Shown here one piece after another: positions 10,995 to 22,700 of a DNA stretch of 64,000 nucleotides. This DNA is from Clusia tigrina (taxonomy: Eukaryota > Arthropoda > Insecta > Diptera > Clusiidae). The notes under the pieces are model-generated. The model saw only the letters and a program-made list of their open reading frames with translations, searched no databases and was not told the DNA's origin. The stretch is from the NCBI GenBank assembly GCA_920105625.2, contig OV050030.1, forward strand, positions 247,411,889-247,475,888, in the 5' to 3' direction. Made by a program: the position numbers and the translations under genes. How positions within the stretch are numbered: position 1 is the stretch's first letter; each line of letters starts with the position of its first letter.

Positions 10995-11655
10995 AAAGTT
11001 TGCAACATATAAATGCTTGTAACTTTTTACTGGAGAGTCATAAAACCTTGAAATTTTATAACAATAAAGTACTAGAGCCTCTTGTCTATTTAAGCTATGC
11101 TACAATTCAGTCCCAAATCAAACACTGATAAATCTTCAAATGGCCCTAACTTCCATACGGTACATCCTACTCCTATCAAAGTTTGCAACATACAAATGCT
11201 TGTAACTTTTTACTGGAGCGTCATAAAACCTTGAAATTTTGTAACAATAAAGTACACGAGCATCTTGTCAATTTAAGCTATAGCTCAAAGCTATGCTACC
11301 CTTGAGTCCCAAATCAAACACTGATAAAATTCAAAAGTTTGCAACAAACAAATGCTTGTAACTTGGTACCCTTGAGTTCCAAATCAAACACTGATAAAAC
11401 TTCAAATGTCTCTAACTTCTATATGGTACGTCCTACACCTATGAAAGTTTGAAACATACAAATGCTTGTAACTTTTTACTGGAGCGTCATAGCACCTTGA
11501 ATTTTTGTAACAATAAAGTACTCGAGCCTCTTGTCAATTTAAGCTATCGCTCAAAGCTATGCTACCCTTGAGTCCTAAATCAAACACTGATAAAGCTTCA
11601 AATGGCCCTACCTTCTATACGGTACGTCCTACACCTATCGAAGTGTGCAACATAC
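10995..11655 (+). repeat. 1,981-bp higher-order repeat, partial copy at the duplication junction
   Basis: Matches 1321-1981 at an offset of 9,674, which is also the offset of 1982 to 11656. This is the tail of a unit of the 1,981-bp HOR and marks the join between the two large duplicated segments. The change at about 10,994 falls where CATATAAATGC replaces CATACAAATGC and GGAGAGTC replaces GGAGCGTC. Confidence 0.9.
11333..11442 (+). repeat. Truncated 110-bp satellite monomer, third of 16
   Basis: Lies 9,674 bp from the first and 1,981 bp before the fourth, so it occupies the same place in the HOR. The downstream monomer has the TATGAAAGTTTGAAACATAC variant, as at 1769. Confidence 0.9.
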
Positions 11656-13636
11656 AAATGCTTGCAACTTTTTACTGGACCGTCATAAAACTTTGAAATT
11701 TTGTAACAATAAAGTACTCGAGCCTCTTGTCAATTTAAGCTATCGCTCAAATCTATGCTACCCTTGAGTTCCAAATCAAACACTGATAAAACTTCAAATG
11801 GTCCTAACTTCTATACGGTACGTCCTACACCTATCAAAGTTTGCAACATACAAATGCTTGTAACTTTTTACTGGAGCGTCATAAAACCTTGAAGTTTTGT
11901 AACAATAAAGTACTCGAGCCTCTTGTCTATTTAAGCTATGCTACCCTTGAGTCCCAAATCAAACACTAATAAAACTTCAAATGGCCCTAACTTCTATACG
12001 GTACGTCCTACACCTATCAAAGTTTGCAACATACAATTGCTTGTAACTTTTTACTGGAGCGTCATAAAATCTTGAAATTTTGTAACAATAAAGTACTCGA
12101 GCCTCTTGCCAATTTAAGCTATCGCTCAAAGATATGTTACCCTTGAGTCCCAAATCAAACACTGATAAAACTTCAAATGGCCCTAACTTCTATACAATAC
12201 GTACTACACCTATCAAAGTTTGCAACATATAAATGCTTGTAACTTTTTACTGGAGAGTCATAAAACCTTGAAATTTTATAACAATAAAGTACTCGAGCCT
12301 CTTGTCTATTTAAGCTATGCTACAATTCAGTCCCAAATCAAACACTGATAAAACTTCAAATGGCCCTAACTTCCATACGGTACATCCTACTCCTATCAAA
12401 GTTTGCAACATACAAATGCTTGTAACTTTTTACTGGAGCGTCATAAAACCTTGAAATTTTGTAACAATAAAGTACACGAGCATCTTGTCAATTTAACCTA
12501 TCGATCAAAGCTATGCTACCCTTGAGTCCCAAATCAACAAACACTGATAAAACTTAAAATGGCCCTAACTTTTATACGGTACGTCCTACACCTATCAAAG
12601 TTTGCAACATATAAATGCTTGTAACTTTTTACTGGAGCGTCATAAAACCTTGAAATTTTGTAACAATAAAGTACTCGAGCCTCTTGTCTATTTAAGCTAT
12701 GCTACAATTCAGTCCCAAATCAAACACTGATAAAACTTCAAATGGCCCTAACTTCCATACGGTACATCCTACTCCTATCAAAGTTTGCAACATACAAATG
12801 CTTGTAACTTTTTACTGGAGCGTCATAAAACCTTGAAATTTTGTAACAATAAAGTACACGAGCATCTTGTCAATTTAAGCTATAGCTCAAAGCTATGCTA
12901 CCCTTGATTCCTAAATCAAACACTGATAAAACTTCAAATGGCCCTAACTTTTATACGGTACGTCCTACACCTATCAAAGTTTGCAACATATAAATGCTTG
13001 TAACTTTTTACTGGAGAGTCATAAAACCTTGAAATTTTATAACAATAAAGTACTCGAGCCTCTTGTCTATTTAAGCTATGCTACAATTCAGTCCCAAATC
13101 AAACACTGATAAAACTTCAAATGGCCCTAACTTCCATACGGTACATCCTACTCCTATCAAAGTTTGCAACATACAAATGCTTGTAACTTTTTACTGGAGC
13201 GTCATAAAACCTTGAAATTTTGTAACAATAAAGTACACGAGCATCTTGTCAATTTAAGCTATAGCTCAAAGCTATGCTACCCTTGAGTCCCAAATCAAAC
13301 ACTGATAAAATTCAAAAGTTTGCAACAAACAAATGCTTGTAACTTGGTACCCTTGAGTTCCAAATCAAACACTGATAAAACTTCAAATGTCTCTAACTTC
13401 TATATGGTACGTCCTACACCTATGAAAGTTTGAAACATACAAATGCTTGTAACTTTTTACTGGAGCGTCATAGCACCTTGAATTTTTGTAACAATAAAGT
13501 ACTCGAGCCTCTTGTCAATTTAAGCTATCGCTCAAAGCTATGCTACCCTTGAGTCCTAAATCAAACACTGATAAAGCTTCAAATGGCCCTACCTTCTATA
13601 CGGTACGTCCTACACCTATCGAAGTGTGCAACATAC
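11656..13636 (+). repeat. 1,981-bp higher-order repeat, full copy
   Basis: Corresponds to 1-1981 base for base, apart from a few substitutions such as CTTGCCAATTT near 12107. It includes a monomer with a 3-bp insertion (AAATCAACAAACACTG) near 12536, matching 878. Confidence 0.92.
13314..13423 (+). repeat. Truncated 110-bp satellite monomer, fourth of 16
   Basis: Directly follows a monomer near 13306 that lacks about 40 bp, as at 1650 and 11324, so the two deletions travel together as one module of the HOR. Confidence 0.9.
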
Positions 13637-14210
13637 AAATGCTTGCAACTTTTTACTGGACCGTCATAAAACTTTGAAATTTTGTAACAATAAAGTACTC
13701 GAGCCTCTTGTCAATTTAAGCTATCGCTCAAATCTATGCTACCCTTGAGTTCCAAATCAAACACTGATAAAACTTCAAATGGCCCTAACTTCTATACGGT
13801 ACGTCCTACACCTATCAAAGTTTGCAACATACAAATGCTTGTAACTTTTTACTGGAGCGTCATAAAACCTTGAAGTTTTGTAACAATAAAGTACTCGAGC
13901 CTCTTGTCTATTTAAGCTATGCTACCCTTGAGTCCCAAATCAAACACTAATAAAACTTCAAATGGCCCTAACTTCTATACGGTACGTCCTACACCTATCA
14001 AAGTTTGCAACATACAATTGCTTGTAACTTTTTACTGGAGCGTCATAAAATCTTGAAATTTTGTAACAATAAAGTACTCGAGCCTCTTGTCAATTTAAGC
14101 TATCGCTCAAAGATATGTTACCCTTGAGTCCCAAATCAAACACTGATAAAACTTCAAATGGCCCTAACTTCTATACAGTACGTACTACACCTATCAAAGT
14201 TTGCAACATA
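13637..14210 (+). repeat. 1,981-bp higher-order repeat, partial copy before transposon 2
   Basis: Corresponds to 1982-2555 and to the first 574 bp of the HOR unit. It reads GGCCCTAACTTC near 13782 where the left-hand copies have GGTCCTAACTTC. Confidence 0.88.
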
Positions 14211-14356
14211 CAAATGCTTGTAACTTTTTACTGGAGCGTCATAAAACCTTGAAATTTTGTAACAATAAAGTACTCGAGCCTCTTTTCAATTTAAGCTATC
14301 GCTCAAAGCTATGCTACCCTTGAGTCCCAAATCAAACACTGATAAATCTTCAAATA

Positions 14357-14748
14357 GCCCTAACTTCTATACGGTACGTCCTACACCTATCAAAGTTTGC
14401 AACATACAAAAGCTTGTAACTTTTTACTGGAGCGTCATAAAACCTTGAAATTTTGTAACAATAAAATACTCGAGCCTCATGTCAATTTAAGTTATCGCTC
14501 AAAGCTATGCTACCATTGAGTCCCAAATCAAACACTGATAAATCTTCAAATAGCCCTAACTTCTATACGGTACGTCCTACACCTTTCAAAGTTTGCAACA
14601 TACAAATGCTTGTAACTTTTTACTGGAGCGTCATAAAACCTTGAAATTTTGTAAAAATAAAGTACTCGAGCCTCTTGTCAATTTAAGCTATCGCTCAAAG
14701 CTATGCTACCCTTGAGTCCCAAATCAAACACTGATAAAACTTCAAATG
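14357..14748 (+). repeat. Two extra monomers present only in duplication copy 2
   Basis: Copy 2 is exactly 392 bp longer than copy 1 here. The copies align at an offset of 11,655 through position 14356 (2701 in copy 1) and at 12,047 from 14776 (2729). The boundary can therefore slide by up to about 27 bp. The extra dimer includes unusual variants such as AAAAGCTTGTAAC and GAGCCTCATG. Confidence 0.88.
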
Positions 14749-15025
14749 GCCCTAACTTCTATACGGTACGTCCTATACCTATTAAAGTTTGCAACATACA
14801 AATGCTGGTAACTTTTTACTGGAGCGTCATAAAATCTTGAAATTTTGTAACAATAAAGTACTCGAGCCTCTTGTCAATTTAAGATATCGCTCAAAGTTAT
14901 GCTACCCTTGAGTCCCAAATCAAACACTGATAAATCTTCAAATGGCCCTAACTTCTATACGGTACGTCCTACACCTATCAAAGTTTGCAACATACAAATG
15001 CTTGTAACTTTTTCTGGAGCGTATA

Positions 15026-15053
15026 CAGGGTTGCCCAAATTCGACGGACCCAT
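15026..15053 (+). repeat. Terminal inverted repeat, left end of transposon 2
   Basis: Identical to the left repeat of transposon 1, including the G at the fifth base that mismatches its partner at 16316-16343. The TA at 15024-15025 abuts it. Confidence 0.95.
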
Positions 15054-15143
15054 GTTTTTGTTAAAAAAAATCAAAGAAAAAAATAAAAATTTGGCGGTTG
15101 GCAATCTTAATCATTTAATTTGTTCCAAGTAGATTTGTTTACA

Positions 15144-16229
15144 TTAATTTTTGAATATGATATCTCTCAAATGGCCGCCTCTGGCGTTGATGGCGTATTG
15201 TGCCCTTTTTGCAGCATTTTCCATCGTTTTCGCCAACATTTCGGCCGGAATAGCGGCTATTTCTTCACGAATGTTGTCCTTGAGCTCTTCTACGGTCCTT
15301 GGCTTGTTAACGTAAACCTTTGACTTCAAATATCCCCACAAGAAGAAGTCAGGCGGCGTCAAATCGGGCGAACGCGGTGGCCAGTCCAAATCACCACTTT
15401 TCGACATCAAACGGCCCGGAAACAAATTCTTCAGAAAATCGATTGTTATGCGACTTGTGTGCCGTGGAGCGCCGTCTTGTTGAAACCAGAACTGCCTCAT
15501 ACGCTTTCGACGAATAATTTGCATCACAAAATTGGTCATCATGTCGCGATAACGCTCCTGGTTGATGGTAACAGCATGGCCATTTTCATTTTGGAAGAAA
15601 AACGGCCCAATGACCGTTTTCGCACTAACGCCGCACCAAACTGTGACTTTTTCGTCATGAAGAGGCACTTCTTGAATCTCCTGAGGATTTTCAGTGGCGT
15701 AAATACGGCAATTTTGCTTATTTACGGTCCCATTCAATGTGAAATGGGCTTCATCGGACATGATCATTTTGTTCCAAAATTGCTCGTCATCTTCGGCCAT
15801 TTCGATGACTCTTTGGGCCCATTCCAATCGACGAGGCTTGTCCGCAGGCAACAATCTTTGCGTCAATTGAATTTTGTACGGGAACAAATGCAAATCAAGG
15901 CGAATAATCCGTTGTAAAGTGGACCGAGCCATGCCCAACTGCTGAGAACGGCGTTTTTGGGATGTTCTTGGGGACCTCTCAACACTGGCTCGTACGGCAG
16001 CGATATTCTCGGCCGATCGCCTTGGTCGACTTTTATTTGGCCTCTTCGGATTAGAAAGAGCCTCACCAGTCGAAAATTTTTCGTATAAACGCTTAATGGT
16101 GTTCTTAGAAGGCGCACTTCTCACATTTTTTAAGTTTTTAAAAGCACGTTGAGTTTTCACAATTGACTTCTTCTGTTGAATGTAAATTTCAACTATTTCA
16201 GAGCGCTCGCGTGGCGTGTATTGTTCCAT
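15144..16229 (-). CDS. Mariner-type transposase (DD41D, rosa-like), copy 2
   Basis: Counterpart of the transposase at 3097-4182, 361 residues from the ATG at 16229 with the same ACCATGG context. The one coding difference is Ala41 to Ser, from codon GCT to TCT at 16107-16109. It falls within the first helix-turn-helix region, in the run RSAP(A/S)KNTIK, not near the catalytic aspartates D159, D252 and D294. The C-terminal part after the catalytic core (WGYLKSKVYVNKPRTVEELK and beyond) is intact and ends in RDIIFKN before TAA. No frameshift or stop distinguishes the copies, so either could encode a functional enzyme. Nearly identical sequence is expected from recent duplication and does not by itself show selection on the protein. 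Confidence 0.93.
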   Translation of the reverse strand: MEQYTPRERSEIVEIYIQQKKSIVKTQRAFKNLKNVRSAPSKNTIKRLYEKFSTGEALSNPKRPNKSRPRRSAENIAAVRASVERSPRTSQKRRSQQLGMARSTLQRIIRLDLHLFPYKIQLTQRLLPADKPRRLEWAQRVIEMAEDDEQFWNKMIMSDEAHFTLNGTVNKQNCRIYATENPQEIQEVPLHDEKVTVWCGVSAKTVIGPFFFQNENGHAVTINQERYRDMMTNFVMQIIRRKRMRQFWFQQDGAPRHTSRITIDFLKNLFPGRLMSKSGDLDWPPRSPDLTPPDFFLWGYLKSKVYVNKPRTVEELKDNIREEIAAIPAEMLAKTMENAAKRAQYAINARGGHLRDIIFKN

Positions 16230-16315
16230 GGTAAAAATCTGCATGGACTGACGCTTCAAAAGCGGTATGTCATTAAGCGATCTGACATTTCTGTCAAAAG
16301 TTATGGCGTTGCCAG

Positions 16316-16343
16316 ATGGGTCCGTCGAATTTGGGCAAACCTG
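16316..16343 (-). repeat. Terminal inverted repeat, right end of transposon 2
   Basis: Identical to 4269-4296. Followed by TA at 16344-16345, where the satellite resumes as TACTCGAGCC. Confidence 0.94.
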
Positions 16344-16659
16344 TACTCGAGCCTCTTGTCAATTTAAGCTATCGCTCAAAGCTATGCTACCCTTCAGTCC
16401 CAAATCAAACACTGATAAATCTTCAAATAGCCCTAACTTCTATACGGTACGTCCTACACCTATCAAAGTTTGCAACATACAAATGCTTGTAACTTTTTAC
16501 TGGAGCGTCATAAAACCTTGAATTTTTGTAACAATAAAGTACTCGAGCCTCTTGTCAATTTAAGCTATCGCTCAAAGCTATGCTACCCTTCATTCCTAAA
16601 TCAAACACTGATAAAACTTCAAATGGCCCTAACTTCTATACGGTACGTTCTACTCCTAT

Positions 16660-16769
16660 CAAAGTTTGCATCATACAAATGCTTGTAACTTGGTACCCTT
16701 GAGTTCCAAATCAAACACTGATAAAACTTCAAATGTCTCTAACTTCTATACGGTACGTCCTACACCTAT
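16660..16769 (+). repeat. Truncated 110-bp satellite monomer, fifth of 16
   Basis: Exactly 12,047 bp from the second one. Both are the GCATCATAC-preceded form next to a transposon. Confidence 0.9.
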
Positions 16770-19700
16770 GAAAGTTTGCAACATACAAATGCTAGTAACA
16801 TTTTACTGGAGCGTCATAAAACCTTGAAATATTGTAACAATAAAGTACTCGAGCCTCTTGTCAATTTAAGCTATCGCTCAAAGCTATGCCACCCTTGAGT
16901 CCCAAATCAAACACTGATAAAACTTCAAATGGCCCTAACTTCTATACGGTAATTCGTACACCTATCAAAGTTTGCATCATACAAATGCTTGTAACTTTTT
17001 ATTGGAGCGTCTTGAAACCTTGAAATTTTGTAACAATAAAGTACTCGAGCCTCTTGTCAATTTAAGCTATCGCTCAAAGCTATGCTACCCTTGAGTCCCA
17101 AATCAAACACTGATAAAACTTCAAATGGCCCTAGCTTCTATACGGTACGTCCTACACCTATAAGAGTTTGCAACATACAAATGCTTGTAACTTTTTACTG
17201 GAGCGTCATAAAATCTTGAAACTTTGTAACAATAAAGTACTCGAGCCTCTTGTCAATTTAAGTTATCGCTCAACGTTATGCTACCCTTGAGTCCCAAATC
17301 AAACACTGAAAAATCTTTAACTGGCCCTAACTTCTATACGGTACGTCCTACACCTATCAAAGTTTGCAACATAAAAATGCTTGTAACTTTTTACTGGAGC
17401 GTCATAAAACCTTGAAATTTTCTAAAAATAAAGTACTCGAGCCTCTTATCAATTTAAGCTATCGCTCAAAGCTATGGTACCCTTGAGTCCCAAATCAAAC
17501 ACTGATAAAACTTCAAATGGCCCTAACTTCTATACGGTACGTCCTACACCTATCAAAGTTTGCAACATACAAATGCTTGTAACTTTTTACTGGAGCGTCA
17601 TAAAACCTTGAAATTTTGTAACAATAAAGTACTCGAGCCTCTTGTCAATTTAAGCTATCGCTCAAAGCTATGCTACCCTTGAGTCCCAAATCAAACACTG
17701 ATAAAACTTCAAATGGCCCTAACTTCAATACTGTACGTCCTACACCTATCAAAGTTTGCAACATACAAATGCTTGTAACTTTTTACTGGAGCGTCATAAA
17801 ACCTTGAAATTTTGTAACAATAAAGTACTCGAGCCTCTTGTCAATTTAAGCTATCGCCCAAAGCTATGCTACCCTTGAGTCCCAAATCAAACACTGATAA
17901 AACTTCAAATGTCCCTAATTTCTATTCGGTACGTCCTACACCTATCAAAGTTTGCAACATACAAATGCTTGTAACTTTTTACTGGAGCGTCATAAAACCT
18001 TGATATTTTGTAACAATAAAGTACTCGAGCCTCTTGTTAATTTAAGTTATCGCTCAAAGCTATGCTACCCTTAAGTCATAAATCAAACACTGATAAAACT
18101 TCAAATGGCCCTAACTTCTATACGGTACGTCCTACACCCATCAAAGTTTGCAACATACAAATGCTTGCAACTTTTTACTGGAGCGTCATAAAACCTTGAA
18201 ATTTTGTAACAATAAAGTACTCGAGCCTCTTGTCAATTTAAGCTATCGTTCAGAGCTATGCTACCCTTAAGTCATAAATCAAACACTGATAAAACTTCAA
18301 ATGGCCCTAACTTCTATACGGTACGTCCTACACCCATCAAAGTTTGCAACATACAAATGCTTGTAACTTTTTACTGGAGCGTCATAAAACCTTGAAATTT
18401 TGTAACAATAAAGTACTCGAGAGTCTTGTCAATTTAAGCTATCGCTCAAAGCTATGCTACCCTTGAGTCCCAAATCAAACACTGATAAAACTTCAAATGG
18501 CCCTAACTTCTATACGGTACTTCGTACACCTATCAAAGTTTGCATCATACAAATGCTTGTAACTTTTTACTGGAGCGTCATGAAACCTTGAAATTTTGTA
18601 ACAATAAAGTACTCGAGCCTCTTGTCAATTTAAGCTATCGCCCAAAGCTATGCTACCCTTGAGTCCCAAATCAAACACTGATAAAACTTCAAATGTCCCT
18701 AATTTCTATTCGGTACGTCCTACACCTATCAAAGTTTGCAACATACAAATGCTTGTAACTTTTTACTGGAGCGTCATAAAACCTTGAAATTTTGTAACAA
18801 TAAAGTACTCGAGCCTCTTGTTAATTTAAGTTATCGCTCAAAGCTATGCTACCCTTGAGTCCCAAATCAAACACTGATAAATCTTCAAATAGCCCTAACT
18901 TCTATACGGTACGTCCTACACCTATCAAAGTTTGCAACATACAAATGCTTGTAACTTTTTACTGGAGCGTCATAAAACCTTGAAATTTTGTAACAATAAA
19001 GTACTCGAGCCTATTGTCAATTTAAGCTATCGCTCAAAGTTACGGTACCCTTTAGTCCCAAATCAAACACTGATAAATCTTCAAATGGCCCTAACTTCTA
19101 TACGGTACGTCCTACACCTATCAAAGTTTCCAACATACAAATGCTTGTAACTTTTTACTGGAGCGTCATAAAACCTTGAAATTTTGTAACAATAAAGTAC
19201 TCGAGTCTCTTGTCAATTTAAGCTATCGCTCAAAGCTATGCTACCCTTGAGTCCCAAATCAAACACTGATAAAGCTTCAAATGGCCCTAACTTCTATACG
19301 GTACGTCCTACACCTATCAAAGTTTCCAACATACAAATGCTTGTAACTTTTTACTGGAGCGTCATAAAACCTTGAAATTTTGTAACAATAAAGTACTTGA
19401 GTCTCTTGTCAATTTAAGCTATCGCTCAAAGCTATGCTACCCTTGAGTCCCAAATCAAACACTGATAAAACTTCAAATAGCCCTTACTTCTATACGGTAC
19501 GTCCTACACCTATCAAAGTTTCCAACATACAAATGCTTGTAACTTTTTACTGGAGCGTCATAAAACCTTGAAATTTTGTAACAATAAAGTACTTGAGTCT
19601 CTTGTCAATTTAAGCTATCGCTCAAAGCTATGCTTCCCGTGAGTCCCAAATCAAACACTGATAAAACTTCAAATGGCCCTAATTTATATACGGTACGTCC

Positions 19701-22700
19701 TACACCTATCAAAGTTTGCAACATACAAATGCTTGTAACTTTTTACTGGAGCGTCATAAAATCTTGAAATTTTGTAACAATAAAGTACTCGAGCCTCTTG
19801 TCAATTTAAGTTATCGCTCAAAATTATGCTACCCTTGAGTCCCAAATCAAATACTGATAAATCTTCAAATGGCCCTAACTTCTATACGGTACGTCCTACA
19901 CCCATCAAAGTTTGCAACATACAAATGCTTGTAACTTTTTACTGGAGCGTTATCAACCCTTGAAATTTTGTAACAATAAAGTACTCGAGCCTCTTGTCAA
20001 TTTAAGATATCGCTCAAAGCTATGCTACACTTGAGTCCCAAATCAAACACTGATAAAACTTCAAATGACCCTAACTTCTATACGGTGCATCCTATACCTA
20101 TCAAAGTTTGCAACAAACAAATGCTTGTAGCTTTTTACTGGAGCGTCATATAACCTTGAAATTTTGTAACAATAAAGTACTCGAGCCTCTTGTCAATTTA
20201 CGCTATCGCTCAAAGCTATGCTACCCTTGAGTCCCAAATCAAACACTGATAAAACTTCAAATGGCCCTAACTTCTATACGGTACGTCCTACACCTATCAA
20301 AGTTTGCAACATACAAATGCTTGTAACTTTTTACTGGAGCGTCATAAAACGTTGAAATTTTGTAACAATAAAGTACTCGAGCCTCTTGTCAATTTAAGCT
20401 ATCGGTCAATGCTATGCTACCCTTGAGGCCAAATCAAACACTGATAAAACTTCAAATGGCCCTAACTTCTATACGGTACGTCCTACACCTATCAAAGTTT
20501 GCAACATACAAATGCTTGTAACTTTTTACTGGAGCGTCATAAAAACTTGAAATTTTGTAACAATAAAGTACTCGATCCTCTTGTCAATTTAAGCTATCGC
20601 TCAGAGCTATGCTACCCTTGAGTCCCAAATCAAACACTGATAAAACTTCAAATGTCCCTAACTTCTGTACGGTACGTCCTACACCCATCAAAGTTTGCAA
20701 CATACAAATGCTTGTAACTTTTTACTGGAGCGTCATAAAACCTTGAAATTTTGTAACAATAAAGTACTCGAGCCTCTTGTCAATTTAAGCTATCGCTCAA
20801 AGCTATGCTACCCTTGAGTCCCAAATCAAACACTGATATAACTTCAAATGGCCCTAACTTCTATACGGTACTTCGTACACCTATCAAAGTTTGCATCATA
20901 CAATTGCTTGTAACTTTTTACTGGAGCGTCATGAAACCTTGAAATTTTGTAACAATAAAGTACCCGAGCCTCTTGTCAATTTAAGCTATCGCTCAAAGCT
21001 ATGCTACCCTTGAGTCCCAAATCAAACACTGATAAAACTTCAAATGGCCCTAACTTATATTCGGTGCGTCCTACACCTATCAAAGTTTGCAACATACAAA
21101 TGCTTGTAACTTTTTACTGGAGCGTCATAAAACCTTGAAATTTTGTAACAATAAAGTACTCGAGCCTCTTGTTAATTTAAGTTATCGCTCAAAGCTATGC
21201 TACCCTTGAGTCCCAAATCAAACACTGATAAATCTTCAAATAGCCCTAACTTCTATACGGTACGTCCTACACCTATCAAAGTTTGCAACATATAAATGCT
21301 TGTAACTTTTTACTGGAGCGTCATAAAACCTTGAAATTTTGTAACAATAAAGTACTCGAGCCTATTGTCAATTTAAGCTATCGCTCAAAGTTACGGTACC
21401 CTTTAGTCCCAAATCAAACACTGATAAAACTTCAAATGGCCCTAACTTCTATACGGTACGTCCTACACCTATCAAAGTTTTCAACATACAAATGCTTGTA
21501 ACTTTTTACTGGAGCGTCATAAAACCTTGAAATTTGGTAACAATAAAGTACTCGAGTCTCTTGTCAATTTAAGCTATCGCTCAAAGCTATGCTACCCTTG
21601 AGTCCCAAATCAAACACTGATAAAGCTTCAAATGGCCCTAACTTCTATACGGTACGTCCTACACCTATCAAAGTTTGCAACATACAAATGCTTGTAACTT
21701 TTTACTGGAGCTTCATAAAACCTTGAAATTTTGTAACAATAAAGTACTCGAGCCTCTTGTCAATTTAAGCTATCGCTCAATGCTATGCTACCCTTGTCTC
21801 CCAAATCAAACACTGATAAAACTTCAAATGGCCCTAATTTATATACGGTACGTCCTACACATATCAAAGTTTGCAACATACAAATGCTTGTAAGTTTTTA
21901 CTGGAGCGTCATAAAAACTTGAAATTTTGTAACAATAAAGTATTCGAGCCTCTTGTCAATTTAAGCTATCGCTCAAAGCTATGCTACCCTTGAGTCCCAA
22001 ATCAAACACTGATAAAACTTGAAATGGCCCTAACTTCTTTACGATACGTCCTACACCCATCAAAGTTTGCAACATACAAATGCTTGTAACTTTTTACTGG
22101 AGCGCCATAAAACCTTAAAATTTTGTAACAATAAAGTACTCGAGCCTCTTGTCAATTTAAGCTATCGCTCAATGCTATGCTACCCTTGAGTCCCAAATCA
22201 AACACTGATAAAACTTCAAATGGTCCTAACTTATATACGGTACGTCCTACACATATCAAAGTTTGCAACATACAAATGCTTGTAAATTTTTACTGGAGCG
22301 TCATAAAAACTTGAAATTTTGTAACAATAAAGTATTTGAGCCTCTTGTCAATTTAAGCTATCGCTCAAAGCTATGCTACCCTTGAGTCCCAAATCAAACA
22401 CTGATAAAACTTCAAATGGCCCTAACTTCTTTACGATACATCCTACACCCATCAAAGTTTGCAACATACAAATGCTTGTAACTTTTTACTGGAGCGTCAT
22501 AAAACCTTAAAATTTTGTAACAATAAAGTACTCGAGCCTCTTGTCAATTTAAGCTATCGCTCAAAGCTATGGTACCCTTGAGTCCCAAATCAAACACTGA
22601 TAAAACTTCAAATAGCCCTTACTTCTATACGGTAATTCGTACACCTATCAAAGTTTGCATCATACAAATGCTTGCAACTTTTTACTGGAGCGTCATGAAA

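Larger units (their letters stand above)
4297..15021 (+). repeat. 196-bp satellite array, between the two transposons
   Basis: Uninterrupted same-strand monomers with no gene. Several linked variants recur. One subtype has GTACTTCGTAC or GTAATTCGTAC in place of GTACGTCCTAC, usually followed by TTTGCATCATAC in place of TTTGCAACATAC. Another has AAGTTACGGTACCCTTTAG. A third has CGTTATCAACCCTTG (near 7900). These subtypes recur in the same order at 12,047-bp distance, which is how the large duplication was recognised. Confidence 0.97.
15026..16343 (-). mobile_element. DD41D (rosa-like) mariner element, copy 2, apparently complete
   Basis: Same length, ends and irregular satellite junctions as the element at 2979-4296, including the extra TA on the left, the missing 32 bp of monomer and the missing base in CTTTTTCTGG. 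Only three of 1,318 positions differ by eye: 15096 is G (A at 3049), 16109 is A (C at 4062) and 16289 is T (A at 4242). Sharing an abnormal junction shows that this copy came by duplication of the surrounding satellite and not by a second transposition. Confidence 0.95.
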
